Assembly (NCBI GenBank): GCA_030621915.1
Contig: JAUXGV010000007.1
Span: 1 to 34,305, forward strand
Source of the DNA: Flavobacteriaceae bacterium
GTDB taxonomy: Bacteria > Bacteroidota > Bacteroidia > Flavobacteriales > Flavobacteriaceae
Direction: 5' to 3'
DNA length: 34,305 bases
Each line of letters opens with the position of its first letter. Position 1 is the first letter of the stretch. Shown in pieces: positions 24,948 to 33,382 of this stretch. The position numbers and the translations under genes were made by a program. The notes under the pieces were generated by a model. The model saw nothing but the letters and a program-made list of their open reading frames with translations. It had not been told where the DNA came from and did not search any database.

Positions 24948-25847
24948 ATGCTAAAAATAAAATTGTTTGTATTTGTTTTTTTTTCCTTTACCACAGCCGC
25001 AATTGTGAGCCAAAATAAAAAAAACAAGCTATTTTCAAAAAATAAAAAAATTCAATTGGCTGGAACCGGTTTTATTTTTACCGAAGGACCAGCAGTAGCT
25101 CCTGACGGTCGTGTTTATTTTACCGATCAACCCAATGATAAAATTCATATTTGGGATCAAAAAGCCGGCATTTCTCTTTACAAAGCAGGAACAGGTCGAT
25201 CAAATGGTTTGTATTTTAATGCTAAGAATCAATTGGTGGCCTGTGCTTATGAAAAAAATCAACTGGCTTATTTTGATAAAAATAAGCAACTTGTAGTATT
25301 GCATGAGGACTTTGACAATGAACATTTGAATGCTCCAAATGATTTGTGGATTGATCCAAATGGGGGTATTTATTTTTCTGATCCCTATTACCATCGTAAA
25401 TGGTGGCCCATAGATCACAGGCAAGAACAAGATATTCAAGGTGTGTATTATTTGAACCCCGATGGTAATATTTTTAGGGTAATAGATGATTTCGAAAGAC
25501 CTAATGGACTAATTGGTACACCAGATGGTAAAACCTTATATGTTGCGGATATTAAAGCCGATAAAATTTGGATATATGATATCCAAAAGGATGGAAGTTT
25601 GGCTAATAAAACTTTTTTTGCACCAAAGGGTAGCGATGGAATGACTATAGATAATAAAGGAAATGTTTATTTGACATCTGGTAAAGTATGGGTTTATAAT
25701 CCCAATGGTGAATTGCTCAGGGAAATTGAAGTACCTGAAAACCCATCAAATGTTTGCTTTGGAGGCAAGAAAAGGAATATACTTTTTATCACTGCCAGAA
25801 AATCTGTCTATACGCTTAAAATGAAGGTCAAAGGTGTAGATAATTAA
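24948..25847 (+). CDS. SMP-30/gluconolactonase-like protein, exported
   Basis: This 299-residue protein has a signal peptide (MLKIKLFVFVFFSFTTAAIV, cut near residue 21) and a six-bladed propeller of the SMP-30/gluconolactonase family. Key phrases are FTEGPAVAPDGRVYFTD with metal ligand E46, HLNAPNDLWIDPNGGIYFSD with an Asn ligand, RPNGLIGTPDGKTLYVAD with an Asp ligand, and DGMTIDNKGNVYL. Such enzymes open sugar lactones made by oxidation of sugars. In this locus it could hydrolyse a lactone formed by one of the oxidoreductases, in the periplasm. The exact lactone is inference. Confidence 0.88.
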   Translation: MLKIKLFVFVFFSFTTAAIVSQNKKNKLFSKNKKIQLAGTGFIFTEGPAVAPDGRVYFTDQPNDKIHIWDQKAGISLYKAGTGRSNGLYFNAKNQLVACAYEKNQLAYFDKNKQLVVLHEDFDNEHLNAPNDLWIDPNGGIYFSDPYYHRKWWPIDHRQEQDIQGVYYLNPDGNIFRVIDDFERPNGLIGTPDGKTLYVADIKADKIWIYDIQKDGSLANKTFFAPKGSDGMTIDNKGNVYLTSGKVWVYNPNGELLREIEVPENPSNVCFGGKKRNILFITARKSVYTLKMKVKGVDN

Positions 25848-25923
25848 TGCTATTTGAGTATATCCAGAATTGTCCAATGGTTATTTGAGAATTAATTTGT
25901 CAATGTACAATTAACTAGTAAAA

Positions 25924-25958
25924 TTTATTTGTGTTCATGATTTACTATAAACACAAAT
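25924..25958. promoter_or_regulatory. Inverted repeat upstream of the HEAT-repeat sulfatase
   Basis: ATTTGTGTT (25927-25935) and AACACAAAT (25950-25958) form a perfect 9-bp inverted repeat with a 14-nt gap. The left arm overlaps TTTATTTG (25924-25931), a near match to the -7 box; TTTG at 25896-25899 could be its -33 but is 24 nt away. It may be an operator or a hairpin in the long leader (about 120 nt to the start codon). The rest of the 234-nt gap shows nothing further. Confidence 0.45.
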
Positions 25959-26081
25959 TTTCATTAAAATGCAATTCATAAATATTAATTAAAATTCTTC
26001 AATAGTATTTTTTAAAATATGAGGTTATATTTACTGATTAATTGCTAAAAAAATTTAAACACTTAAAAAGAAGAAATCAAT

Positions 26082-27935
26082 ATGGAGAGAATAATTAAAA
26101 TGGAATTGATTATAAATTTGATTTCTGTATTTTTTTTAATCCTGATTCCCTTTACTGTTGAATCTCAATCACTGACCGTCGAAAAACCGAATATTTTATG
26201 GATCGTTAGTGAGGACAATAGTCCGTTTTTTGGTTGTTATGGTGATGAATTTGCCACAACACCCACTTTTGATAAACTGGCAACAGAAGGTGTTTTATAC
26301 GAAAATGCTTTCGCTAATGCCCCGGTATGTGCTCCCGCAAGATCGACGATAATTACCGGAATGTATCCGCCATCTATGGGTACACAAAATATGCGAAGTA
26401 AATATCCAACCCCTGAATTTATCATGTTTTTCCCCCAATATCTGAGAGAAGCAGGATATTATACAAGCAACAATTCAAAGGAAGATTATAATATGATAAA
26501 GCCTGACGGAGTTTGGGATGAATCATCTAAAAATGCTCATTATAAAAACAGAAAAGAAGGGCAACCTTTTTTTGCCATATTCAACCTTGGCGTAAGTCAT
26601 GAAAGTTCTATTCATAAAAGTATTCCTAATGAAGAATTAAGACACGATCCCTTAAAGGTGATACTACCTCCATACCATCCTGATACTCCGGAAATGCGTC
26701 ATGATTGGACACAGTATTACGATAAAATTGAAGATTTAGACACACAAGTTGCTGCGATTCTTCAAGAACTAGAAGATTCAGGATTTGCAGATAATACCAT
26801 TGTGGCTTATTATGGCGATCATGGAGGTGTGATAGCCCGCAGCAAACGATTTGTTTATGAATCCGGTACAAGAGTACCCATGATATGGAGATTTCCTGAA
26901 AAATATAGCCATTTGGCACCCGGAAAGCCCAATACTAGAACAGATCGATTAGTTAGTTTTGTTGATTTGGCACCAACCATCTTAAGTTTAGTAGGAATTG
27001 ATATCCCGAAGTATATGCAGGGAAAAGCCTTTTTAGGTAATCAGCAGGCAGCAGTACCAAAATATGTTCACTTGTTCAGAGGTCGTATGGATGAACGAAT
27101 TGATATGGTGAGAGCGGTTAGAGATCAGCAATATCGATATATCAAGAATTATATGCCGCATAGAATATATGGCCAATATATAGAATATTTATGGAGGGCA
27201 CCATCTTGTAAATCGTGGGAAGATGCCTATCTGGCGGGGGAATGTAATGAGGCTCAAAGTGTTTTCTGGGAGCAAAAACCTTCTGAGGAGCTTTATGATG
27301 TTACGGTTGACCCTTGGGAAGTAAATAATCTGGCAAATGATCCGAAATATCATGATGTGATGATTCGGATGAGAACAGAAAATAAACGTTGGATGCTTGA
27401 AATTCACGATACAGGTTTGATGCCAGAGGGAGAATTATCTACAAGAAATATGGATCAACTTTCATTTGATTTTGTGCATTCAACCAATTATCCTGTTGAA
27501 AAAATTCTACATGCTGCCACAATATCAACCATGAGAGATAAAGCCAAGCTCGATCAAATCATTGAATTCATGAATGATGGCAATGCCACAGTGAGGTATT
27601 GGGGCGCAACGGGCTGTTTGATTTTAGGTACAGATGCTGGATCAGCAACAAACAATCTTATAGAACTGCTTAATGATGAAAACCCCGATGTTCGGATTAC
27701 AGCGGCGGAAGCCTTGTGTAATTTAGGCATGTCGGATGTGGCTACACCTGTATTAATAGCAGCGTTAAAAGAGGAAAATGTAATGGTGCGTGTTCATGCA
27801 TTCAATAGCTTGGAAACCTTAGGCGGAACTGTCGCGATGGAAGCCATCCCCATGGCTAAGCAAGTCATTGAAAATCGAACTGGTAGAGATTATGATATTA
27901 GAGCTGCACAGCGTTTGGTTGAATTGTATGATTAA
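26082..27935 (+). CDS. Sulfatase (S1 type) with C-terminal HEAT repeats, exported
   Basis: This 617-residue protein has a signal peptide (to about residue 29) and a sulfatase domain: SEDNSPFFGCYGDE (D45, N46), the formylglycine motif CAPAR at 83-87, and YYGDHGG with the metal Asp and Asn/His site. From about residue 480 to the end it carries PBS-type HEAT repeats: LDQIIEFMNDGNATVRYWGA, NLIELLNDENPDVRITAAEAL, LIAALKEENVMVRVHAFNSL. The EDNSP start matches the heparan-N-sulfatase-like branch of S1. HEAT tails of this kind occur in several Bacteroidota and Planctomycetes sulfatases and probably serve protein-protein or glycan contact. The start at 26082 has a purine-rich AAGAAG upstream; 26100 is an alternative. 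The CE15 gene follows by 118 nt. Confidence 0.95.
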   Translation: MERIIKMELIINLISVFFLILIPFTVESQSLTVEKPNILWIVSEDNSPFFGCYGDEFATTPTFDKLATEGVLYENAFANAPVCAPARSTIITGMYPPSMGTQNMRSKYPTPEFIMFFPQYLREAGYYTSNNSKEDYNMIKPDGVWDESSKNAHYKNRKEGQPFFAIFNLGVSHESSIHKSIPNEELRHDPLKVILPPYHPDTPEMRHDWTQYYDKIEDLDTQVAAILQELEDSGFADNTIVAYYGDHGGVIARSKRFVYESGTRVPMIWRFPEKYSHLAPGKPNTRTDRLVSFVDLAPTILSLVGIDIPKYMQGKAFLGNQQAAVPKYVHLFRGRMDERIDMVRAVRDQQYRYIKNYMPHRIYGQYIEYLWRAPSCKSWEDAYLAGECNEAQSVFWEQKPSEELYDVTVDPWEVNNLANDPKYHDVMIRMRTENKRWMLEIHDTGLMPEGELSTRNMDQLSFDFVHSTNYPVEKILHAATISTMRDKAKLDQIIEFMNDGNATVRYWGATGCLILGTDAGSATNNLIELLNDENPDVRITAAEALCNLGMSDVATPVLIAALKEENVMVRVHAFNSLETLGGTVAMEAIPMAKQVIENRTGRDYDIRAAQRLVELYD

Positions 27936-28053
27936 ATTCTCTCTCTCTGAGGTGGCTCCATATTTGTTTCATTAGAATTTAAAAAAAATAGAAGCATATA
28001 ATAGAACAATATAAAATTTATGAACCGATATCAAAACCATAAAAATTATTAAG

Positions 28054-29319
28054 ATGAGATTGTTTTTAAGTATAAGTTTATTATTCATTACAGTTCTTTG
28101 CTATTCGCAGGAAAAAGCCAATTATAACGAATTAAAAATCCCAGAATATACATTACCTGACCCGCTGCTATTGCATGACGGTACACCTGTAAATAATGTT
28201 ACTACTTGGAAAAAGATACGCCGACCAGAAATTATCGGTCTTTTTGAAGAAAATGTCTACGGTAAATTACCCGGTGAACTGAATATTTCGTCTTATGAAG
28301 TCATTGAGGAAAGTCATGAGGCATTGAACAATACGGCAATTAGAAAGCAAGTGTTGTTAAAATTCAGAAAGCAAGACAAAGAATTAGAAGTTAACATGCT
28401 TATTTACCTGCCTAAAAATATTGACAAAGCACCCTTATTTCTAAGTTATAATTTTAATGGAAACCATACAATTACAAAGGAAAAGGAAATATTTATAACC
28501 AAGTCTTGGGTTTTTAATGATGAAAAAACTGGAATAAATGATCACAAGGCTTCCGGAGCATCTCGGGGTGTTAGAAATAATAGATGGGACCTCGAAAAAA
28601 TTATTTCGGCGGGCTATGGCTTGGCCACCATATATTATGGAGAAATAGATCCGGATAAAAATGATTTTTCCGATGGAATTCATCCTTTTTTCTACGCTAA
28701 AAATCAAAAAAGACCAGCCGATCATGAATGGGGTTCGATTTCGGCATGGGCTTGGGGCTTGACAAAAGCCATGGATTATTTTGAAAAGGATTCAGATATC
28801 CATCAAGAGAAGGTTGTAGTTATGGGACATTCTCGACTGGGCAAAACTTCTTTATGGGCTGGAGCAATGGATGAACGATTTGCCCTGGTTATATCAAATA
28901 ATTCGGGTTGTGGAGGAGCTGCATTGTCAAGACGAGAAATAGGTGAAACCGTAAAAAGAATGAATACAAGTTTTCCGCATTGGTGTTGTAAGAATTATGA
29001 TGCCTATAATGAGAATGTGAATGCTTTACCCGTTGATCAGCATATGTTAATTGCACTAATTGCACCAAGACCTGTATATATTGCGAGTGCCGCAGAAGAT
29101 AAATGGGCTGACCCCAAAGGTGAATTTCTTTCGGGATATTATGCAACACCTGTATATGAATTATTTGGTAAGAAAGGAATTACATCCATACAGATGCCTA
29201 AAGTAAATCAGCCAATTCAAAATACTATTGGCTACCATATCCGTACAGGAAAACATGATGTTACAGAATATGATTGGGAACAGTATATCAAATTTGCTAA
29301 TAAACACTTGAAAAAATAA
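28054..29319 (+). CDS. Glucuronoyl esterase-like (CE15) protein, exported
   Basis: This 421-residue protein has a signal peptide (MRLFLSISLLFITVLCYSQ) and an alpha/beta-hydrolase fold. The CE15 nucleophile motif GHSRLGK is at 258-264 with Ser 260, followed by ISNNSGCGGAALSRR and REIGETVKRMNTSFPHW. The general-base His is probably H395 or H401 (GYHIRTGKHDVTEYDW). CE15 enzymes cleave esters of glucuronic acid; the best known act on 4-O-methyl-glucuronoyl esters in lignin-carbohydrate complexes, but the bacterial members are broader. It overlaps no gene, and the KdgF-like cupin starts 4 nt after its stop, so the two are co-transcribed. The context fits removal of uronate esters in the periplasm. 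Confidence 0.9.
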   Translation: MRLFLSISLLFITVLCYSQEKANYNELKIPEYTLPDPLLLHDGTPVNNVTTWKKIRRPEIIGLFEENVYGKLPGELNISSYEVIEESHEALNNTAIRKQVLLKFRKQDKELEVNMLIYLPKNIDKAPLFLSYNFNGNHTITKEKEIFITKSWVFNDEKTGINDHKASGASRGVRNNRWDLEKIISAGYGLATIYYGEIDPDKNDFSDGIHPFFYAKNQKRPADHEWGSISAWAWGLTKAMDYFEKDSDIHQEKVVVMGHSRLGKTSLWAGAMDERFALVISNNSGCGGAALSRREIGETVKRMNTSFPHWCCKNYDAYNENVNALPVDQHMLIALIAPRPVYIASAAEDKWADPKGEFLSGYYATPVYELFGKKGITSIQMPKVNQPIQNTIGYHIRTGKHDVTEYDWEQYIKFANKHLKK

Positions 29320-29323
29320 CAAT

Positions 29324-29668
29324 ATGAAATATTCAAGCGAACCTTTATTAAATAGCTCACAACAAGATTGGGAGGAAGTAGGCTCCGGAATCCAGCGAAA
29401 AATTACAGGTTTTAACAATGATATTATGATGGTATTGGTAAAATTTGAGAAAGGAGGAATCGGCGAGCTTCATAGCCATATTCATTCCCAATCTACCTAT
29501 ATAGAAAGTGGAACCTTTGAAGTGACCATTGCAGGTAAAACTGAATTATTGAAACAAGGCGATTGTTTTTTAGTCCCACCCAATGCCATTCACGGGGTTG
29601 TTTGTACAGCAGAGGGAATACTTGTTGATGTTTTTAACCCAATTAGAAAGGATTTCATAGATGAATAA
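29324..29668 (+). CDS. kdgF: KdgF-like cupin (unsaturated uronate linearising enzyme)
   Basis: This 114-residue protein is a single cupin domain close in length and order to KdgF: EEVGSGIQRKITGFNNDIMM, GGIGELHSHIHSQ, ESGTFEVTIAGKTELLKQGD, VPPNAIHGVVCTAEGILVD and NPIRKDF. Metal ligands are H50 and H52 (HSH), probably Q56 and H90. KdgF converts 4,5-unsaturated monouronates, the end products of polysaccharide lyases, to the linear 4-deoxy-5-keto-hexuronate. There is no signal peptide, so it acts in the cytoplasm. It is 4 nt after the CE15 gene. Its presence implies that a lyase or unsaturated glucuronidase works elsewhere in the genome. Assignment by motif order, quite strong. Confidence 0.85.
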   Translation: MKYSSEPLLNSSQQDWEEVGSGIQRKITGFNNDIMMVLVKFEKGGIGELHSHIHSQSTYIESGTFEVTIAGKTELLKQGDCFLVPPNAIHGVVCTAEGILVDVFNPIRKDFIDE

Positions 29669-29820
29669 CCATGTGTGTAAGTAGTGTCTGTTTTGTGCTT
29701 GATTGATTCATTTTTTTTAGCTTCAAATTTATTATATTCGGTCTTTAAACAATCATATGCATGGGAAATAAAAGTTTGCAATATGGAAGCCATTTAATAT
29801 TTTAAAATTTAATTTTGATT

Positions 29821-31914
29821 ATGAAGATTTTTAAAGCCATTTACCTATTAGGAATTGTTCTTATCATAAGTTCCTGTAATACAACCATTGAAAAACCTGG
29901 AAATTTTAATTTATTGCCTCAACCTCAAGAATTTGAGATTACCGGAGTTAGTGATTTGAAACCTGCTGATCTTCATTTTGTATATGCCAAAGAAAAAGTA
30001 GACCTTCCTAAATTGGGAGCGGTTCTTAAAAATATAAAAGTGACTAACGACCCGTCAAAGGCTCAGATCAGTTATCATGTTGATACATCTTCTGATATCA
30101 AACCTGAGGGATATATGCTTATTATTTCTAACAATCAAGTAAAAATTACGGCTAAAGATAAGGCAGGACTCCTTTACGCCTTTATGAGCCTTGAGCAACT
30201 TAGTGATGATGCATTGGAGCAGGAAGTAGCATTGCCTTTGGTTCGGATTAAAGATTATCCACTATTGGTATTTCGGGCTATTCAATTGGACATGAAACAC
30301 CATATGGAAAAAACAGAGTACTATTATCAATTACTAGATAAATTAGCTAGTTATAAGGTAAACGGTGTTATTGCTGAAATGGAGGATAAAATTGCCTATA
30401 AAAGACAACCCCTTATCGGGTCTGATGATGCCTTTAGTATTGAAGAATGGATAAAGTTGAGTGATTATGCAAAAGAGAGAAATATTGAGATCAGTCCATT
30501 AATTCAGGGTTTAGGCCATTCTTCATTTGTTCTTAAACTAGATGAATACAAGAGTTTAAGAGACGACCCAACGAGTGATTGGGCATATAACCCTTTGGAT
30601 CCAAAGACTTATGAGGTTCAATTTGATCTATATTTAGATGCCATAGAGGCAACACCTCATGGAAAATATTTACATGTTGGGGGAGATGAAGTGCATACTA
30701 CAGGTCGAAATAGTGGGAAATCCGCCTTGGAATTACAGTTGGGTTGGTTGAATAAAGTTTCTCAATTTGCAGAAGAAAACAACCGAATTCCTATTTTCTG
30801 GGATGATATGCCTTTAAAACAGGCAGGAGTGTACAGTGCTATGTTTAATACAAAACTTACAGAAAAAGAAGTGGATAGCATTTGGGCTGAAAATGAACAT
30901 AAATTACTTGAATTTTTGGATTTATTTCCTAAAAATTGCATCTATATGAGATGGAATTATAGTGATTCTGAAGCTATTGGAAATGATAGAGCAATGGCCT
31001 GGTTCAGAAAGAACGGATTGCAGGTAATGGGAGCTACAGCTGGCCAGACGCGTTGGGTATTAATGCCTCAGGAAGAAAGCAATATAAACAATATCAAGGC
31101 CTTTGCTAATACCTCTATAAATAATGAATTGAATGGTTTGTTATTGACGCTTTGGGACGATGATTCACCTCATTTTGAATTGTATAATAGGGGAATTATA
31201 GCCTTTTCAGAGTATACTTGGTCCGGCGAGAAAAGATCAAAAACTGAATTAAAATCGGCCTATAGGCACAGAGAATTTTCAAATGCATTAAGCGATACAT
31301 CTTTCGCATTTATTGATAAATTGGAACAGCCAGTAGCTTTTTGGAAAAATGCCTTATTAAAGGCTAACAAAAGAAATTATTTAAAAAGATCGGAAAACCC
31401 AATAGAAGATGCTGTGATTGATTTTCCAACTAAAAATAACAAAGGTGCATGGAGTAAAAAATATGCGAAGCGCCTTGAGGAAGCTAAGAATTCAATCGAT
31501 ACAGGTAAAATTATAACCTTCAAAATAAAAGATATGCAATCAAAAGCTATCAGAAACAACTATACTTTGGAGGTGTATGAACAGGTGAATAAATTGGTTC
31601 AATTTTCTTCTCGATCACTTTTATTATTAAACGCTTTTGACTTGGCTAAGAATGAAGAGGAAGAAAAAATTGCCATGGAAAAAATCAAGAATCTTCCTCA
31701 AGAATTTAAGGCATTGAGAAAAGAACTGGAAGTAGTTTATGGTAAGACCCGAATTCTTACCAAACCGGATAATTATATTTTGGATCAGGATCATCATGTT
31801 CATTTAGCCAATCAAAGTATTAATTTTGACTGGCAATTTTATGGAGAAATGTTGTTTTTAGAGAAATTAAAAAATGAGAATTTTGAAGAAATTTTAAATC
31901 AGAAATTGGATTGA
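29821..31914 (+). CDS. GH20-type glycoside hydrolase, lipoprotein
   Basis: The frame can be extended to a TTG at 29815, but the ATG at 29821 gives a lipoprotein signal ending ISSC and is chosen; the product is 697 residues. A GH20b-type N-terminal domain (FNLLPQPQEFEI to about 150) leads into the (beta/alpha)8 domain: FRAIQLDMKHHMEKTEYYYQ, ISPLIQGLGHSSF, and HVGGDEVHTTG with the catalytic Asp-Glu pair D289-E290. Later parts include IFWDDMPL, MRWNYSD and LLLTLWDDDSPHF. Most GH20 enzymes remove beta-N-acetylhexosamines, but this one diverges enough that the sugar is uncertain. It lies 152 nt after kdgF and may be co-transcribed. The C-terminal 150 residues are helical and unassigned. Confidence 0.82.
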   Translation: MKIFKAIYLLGIVLIISSCNTTIEKPGNFNLLPQPQEFEITGVSDLKPADLHFVYAKEKVDLPKLGAVLKNIKVTNDPSKAQISYHVDTSSDIKPEGYMLIISNNQVKITAKDKAGLLYAFMSLEQLSDDALEQEVALPLVRIKDYPLLVFRAIQLDMKHHMEKTEYYYQLLDKLASYKVNGVIAEMEDKIAYKRQPLIGSDDAFSIEEWIKLSDYAKERNIEISPLIQGLGHSSFVLKLDEYKSLRDDPTSDWAYNPLDPKTYEVQFDLYLDAIEATPHGKYLHVGGDEVHTTGRNSGKSALELQLGWLNKVSQFAEENNRIPIFWDDMPLKQAGVYSAMFNTKLTEKEVDSIWAENEHKLLEFLDLFPKNCIYMRWNYSDSEAIGNDRAMAWFRKNGLQVMGATAGQTRWVLMPQEESNINNIKAFANTSINNELNGLLLTLWDDDSPHFELYNRGIIAFSEYTWSGEKRSKTELKSAYRHREFSNALSDTSFAFIDKLEQPVAFWKNALLKANKRNYLKRSENPIEDAVIDFPTKNNKGAWSKKYAKRLEEAKNSIDTGKIITFKIKDMQSKAIRNNYTLEVYEQVNKLVQFSSRSLLLLNAFDLAKNEEEEKIAMEKIKNLPQEFKALRKELEVVYGKTRILTKPDNYILDQDHHVHLANQSINFDWQFYGEMLFLEKLKNENFEEILNQKLD

Positions 31915-31959
31915 TTGTGTAAACTGATATTTGTCATAATAATAAGAGATATTCTTGTC

Positions 31960-31967
31960 TACTTTTG
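31960..31967 (+). promoter_or_regulatory. -7 element of the candidate copper operon
   Basis: TACTTTTG matches TAnnTTTG exactly, 14 nt before the ATG at 31982. A -33 TTTG lies at 31930-31933 but is 26 nt away, too far. The position argues that translation begins at 31982 and not at the upstream TTG 31955. Confidence 0.45.
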
Positions 31968-31981
31968 TGCTATTATCAGAT

Positions 31982-32362
31982 ATGAAAAGACTCATAATTA
32001 CACATTTTTTACTCAATATTTACATTCTTGCAATGCTACAACCGGCATTGCCAATACTTGAGTATTTGATTAATTACGACCTTATCGTAAACGAACTTTG
32101 CGAGAACAGGGATAAACCCATATTGGCATGTAATGGCAAGTGTTACTTGGGAGATCAAATAGAAAAACAGCAGAATCTTAATTCTGATAATTCTATGCCA
32201 ATCCCTCCAAAAATGGATTTGGAAAAATTGATTAGTGTATTAACTTTTTCGGAAGAAGAAAATAGTGTCATCCAAGAGAATATGCTTGACAATCCTTTAT
32301 TTATTTCTTTTATAAAAGAGGATTTATTCGTAAATTTTTTGCTACGTCCGCCCCAGTTTTAA
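31982..32362 (+). CDS. Small membrane-anchored protein with conserved cysteines (copper locus)
   Basis: This protein is 126 residues from the ATG at 31982. The start at TTG 31955 would lie in front of the likely promoter and is not used. An N-terminal hydrophobic segment (about 5-30, LIITHFLLNIYILAMLQPAL) leads to LCENRDKPILACNGKCYLGD with cysteines at 40, 50 and 54, then a polar, flexible tail. Proteins of this kind occur beside TonB-dependent receptors in Bacteroidota. The Cys spacing (CxxxC at 50-54 plus one more) could bind a soft metal such as copper. No enzyme motif. Function unknown; metal handling is inference from neighbours. Confidence 0.65.
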   Translation: MKRLIITHFLLNIYILAMLQPALPILEYLINYDLIVNELCENRDKPILACNGKCYLGDQIEKQQNLNSDNSMPIPPKMDLEKLISVLTFSEEENSVIQENMLDNPLFISFIKEDLFVNFLLRPPQF

Positions 32363-32380
32363 CCTTACCTCAACCTTAAA

Positions 32381-32415
32381 TAGAGTTCAATTATGCTTGT
32401 AATTGGCGAACTCTA
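32381..32415 (+). other. Stable hairpin between the small membrane protein and the lipoprotein
   Basis: TAGAGTTC (32381-32388) pairs with GAACTCTA (32408-32415), and inside it AATTA (32389-32393) pairs with TAATT (32400-32404), leaving the loop TGCTTG and a 3-nt bulge. No T run follows, so it is not a plain terminator. It may stabilise or process the mRNA. Confidence 0.6.
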
Positions 32416-32485
32416 TATTCAATAAATAATTTTAAATCAACTAGGTATAATTGTAATCAATACAATCGACCTTAAAAATAATACT

Positions 32486-33337
32486 ATGAAAACAAATATA
32501 TTTTTATATACAATTCTATTTTCTATCTTTTTTATTTCTTGTACAGATGATAATGATGATGGTCAATATGATCTAAATAAAGAAATCGAAGATTTGATAA
32601 AAATTCAAGAAATCACAAATGAAACGCATACAATTGAAGTGTATTCAGTTGACGGAATAATTTCACAAGGATATAATGATATTACACTTCGAATCACTGA
32701 AAAAGCAACCAATAATTTTGTTACCAATGCATCTTTAGAATGGAAGCCGGTAATGCATATGACGGATAAAATGCATTCATGTCCGAATTCCGATATAGAA
32801 AAAGTAGAAGGAAAGCAAACCATCTACATGGGCTATATTGTGTTTCAAATGGCAAGTATGGGAAATGAAGGTTGGACGTTAACCTTAAACTATAATATTG
32901 ATGGCGTTAATTATGTTGCAGAAGATGAAATTCATGTAATGCCGTCAGATAAACGTGTTGTTTCAGTTTTTATGGGAGAGGATGGTATCAAGTACGTACT
33001 AGCTCTCAAAGACCCCTTGAATCCGGAGGTTAAAGTCAATGATATTTCAGCGGGTTTGTATAAGATGGAGGATATGATGAATTTTTCAATAGTTGAGAAC
33101 TACTTAATTGAATTAGACCCGAGAATGCCTAGTATGGGTAATCATTCATCCCCAAATAATGAAGACCTCACATATGATGTTCATGAAGAAATGTATAGCG
33201 GAAAACTATCATTGACAATGACCGGGTATTGGAAATTAAATTTAAGATTGCTGAATGAAAATCATGAATTGGTAAAAGGAGAGTTGGTTACCGATGATAA
33301 CGAAAGCAGTAGTTTGTTTTTTGAATTGGAATTCTAG
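32486..33337 (+). CDS. Met/His-rich lipoprotein, candidate copper-binding partner of the receptor
   Basis: This 283-residue protein has a lipoprotein signal ending FISC (Cys 19) and an acidic spacer (TDDNDDG). Two similar beta-rich segments follow, resembling FixH/YtkA-type domains: one with NDITLRITEKATNNFVTNASLEW, the other near residues 170-280. Metal-type residues cluster at M90, H91, M92, M96, H97 and C99, and again at M214, M217 and H220 (MPSMGNH). Such clusters are common copper ligands. It sits between the small Cys protein and a receptor of the OprC copper type. A role in handing copper to or from the receptor is inference; the fold is a tentative reading. Confidence 0.7.
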   Translation: MKTNIFLYTILFSIFFISCTDDNDDGQYDLNKEIEDLIKIQEITNETHTIEVYSVDGIISQGYNDITLRITEKATNNFVTNASLEWKPVMHMTDKMHSCPNSDIEKVEGKQTIYMGYIVFQMASMGNEGWTLTLNYNIDGVNYVAEDEIHVMPSDKRVVSVFMGEDGIKYVLALKDPLNPEVKVNDISAGLYKMEDMMNFSIVENYLIELDPRMPSMGNHSSPNNEDLTYDVHEEMYSGKLSLTMTGYWKLNLRLLNENHELVKGELVTDDNESSSLFFELEF

Positions 33338-33348
33338 GTATTCATCAT

Positions 33349-33368
33349 GGCTACCTAATTGGGTAGCC
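33349..33368 (+). other. GC-rich hairpin before the receptor gene
   Basis: GGCTACC (33349-33355) pairs exactly with GGTAGCC (33362-33368) around a 6-nt loop. It lies 14 nt upstream of the receptor start codon and 11 nt after the lipoprotein stop. A short T-rich stretch follows (TTAATTTTC), so weak termination or attenuation is possible. Confidence 0.65.
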
Positions 33369-33382
33369 TTAATTTTCATATC

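Noticed and set aside
27936-28053. CATATTTG at 27959-27966 as a promoter for the CE15 gene
   Set aside because: One mismatch to the -7 consensus and only a weak ATTC at the -33 position; not strong enough to list.
31955-31981. TTG start at 31955 for the small copper-locus protein
   Set aside because: It would precede the predicted -7 box and disrupt a normal membrane-anchor N-terminus; the ATG at 31982 fits both.
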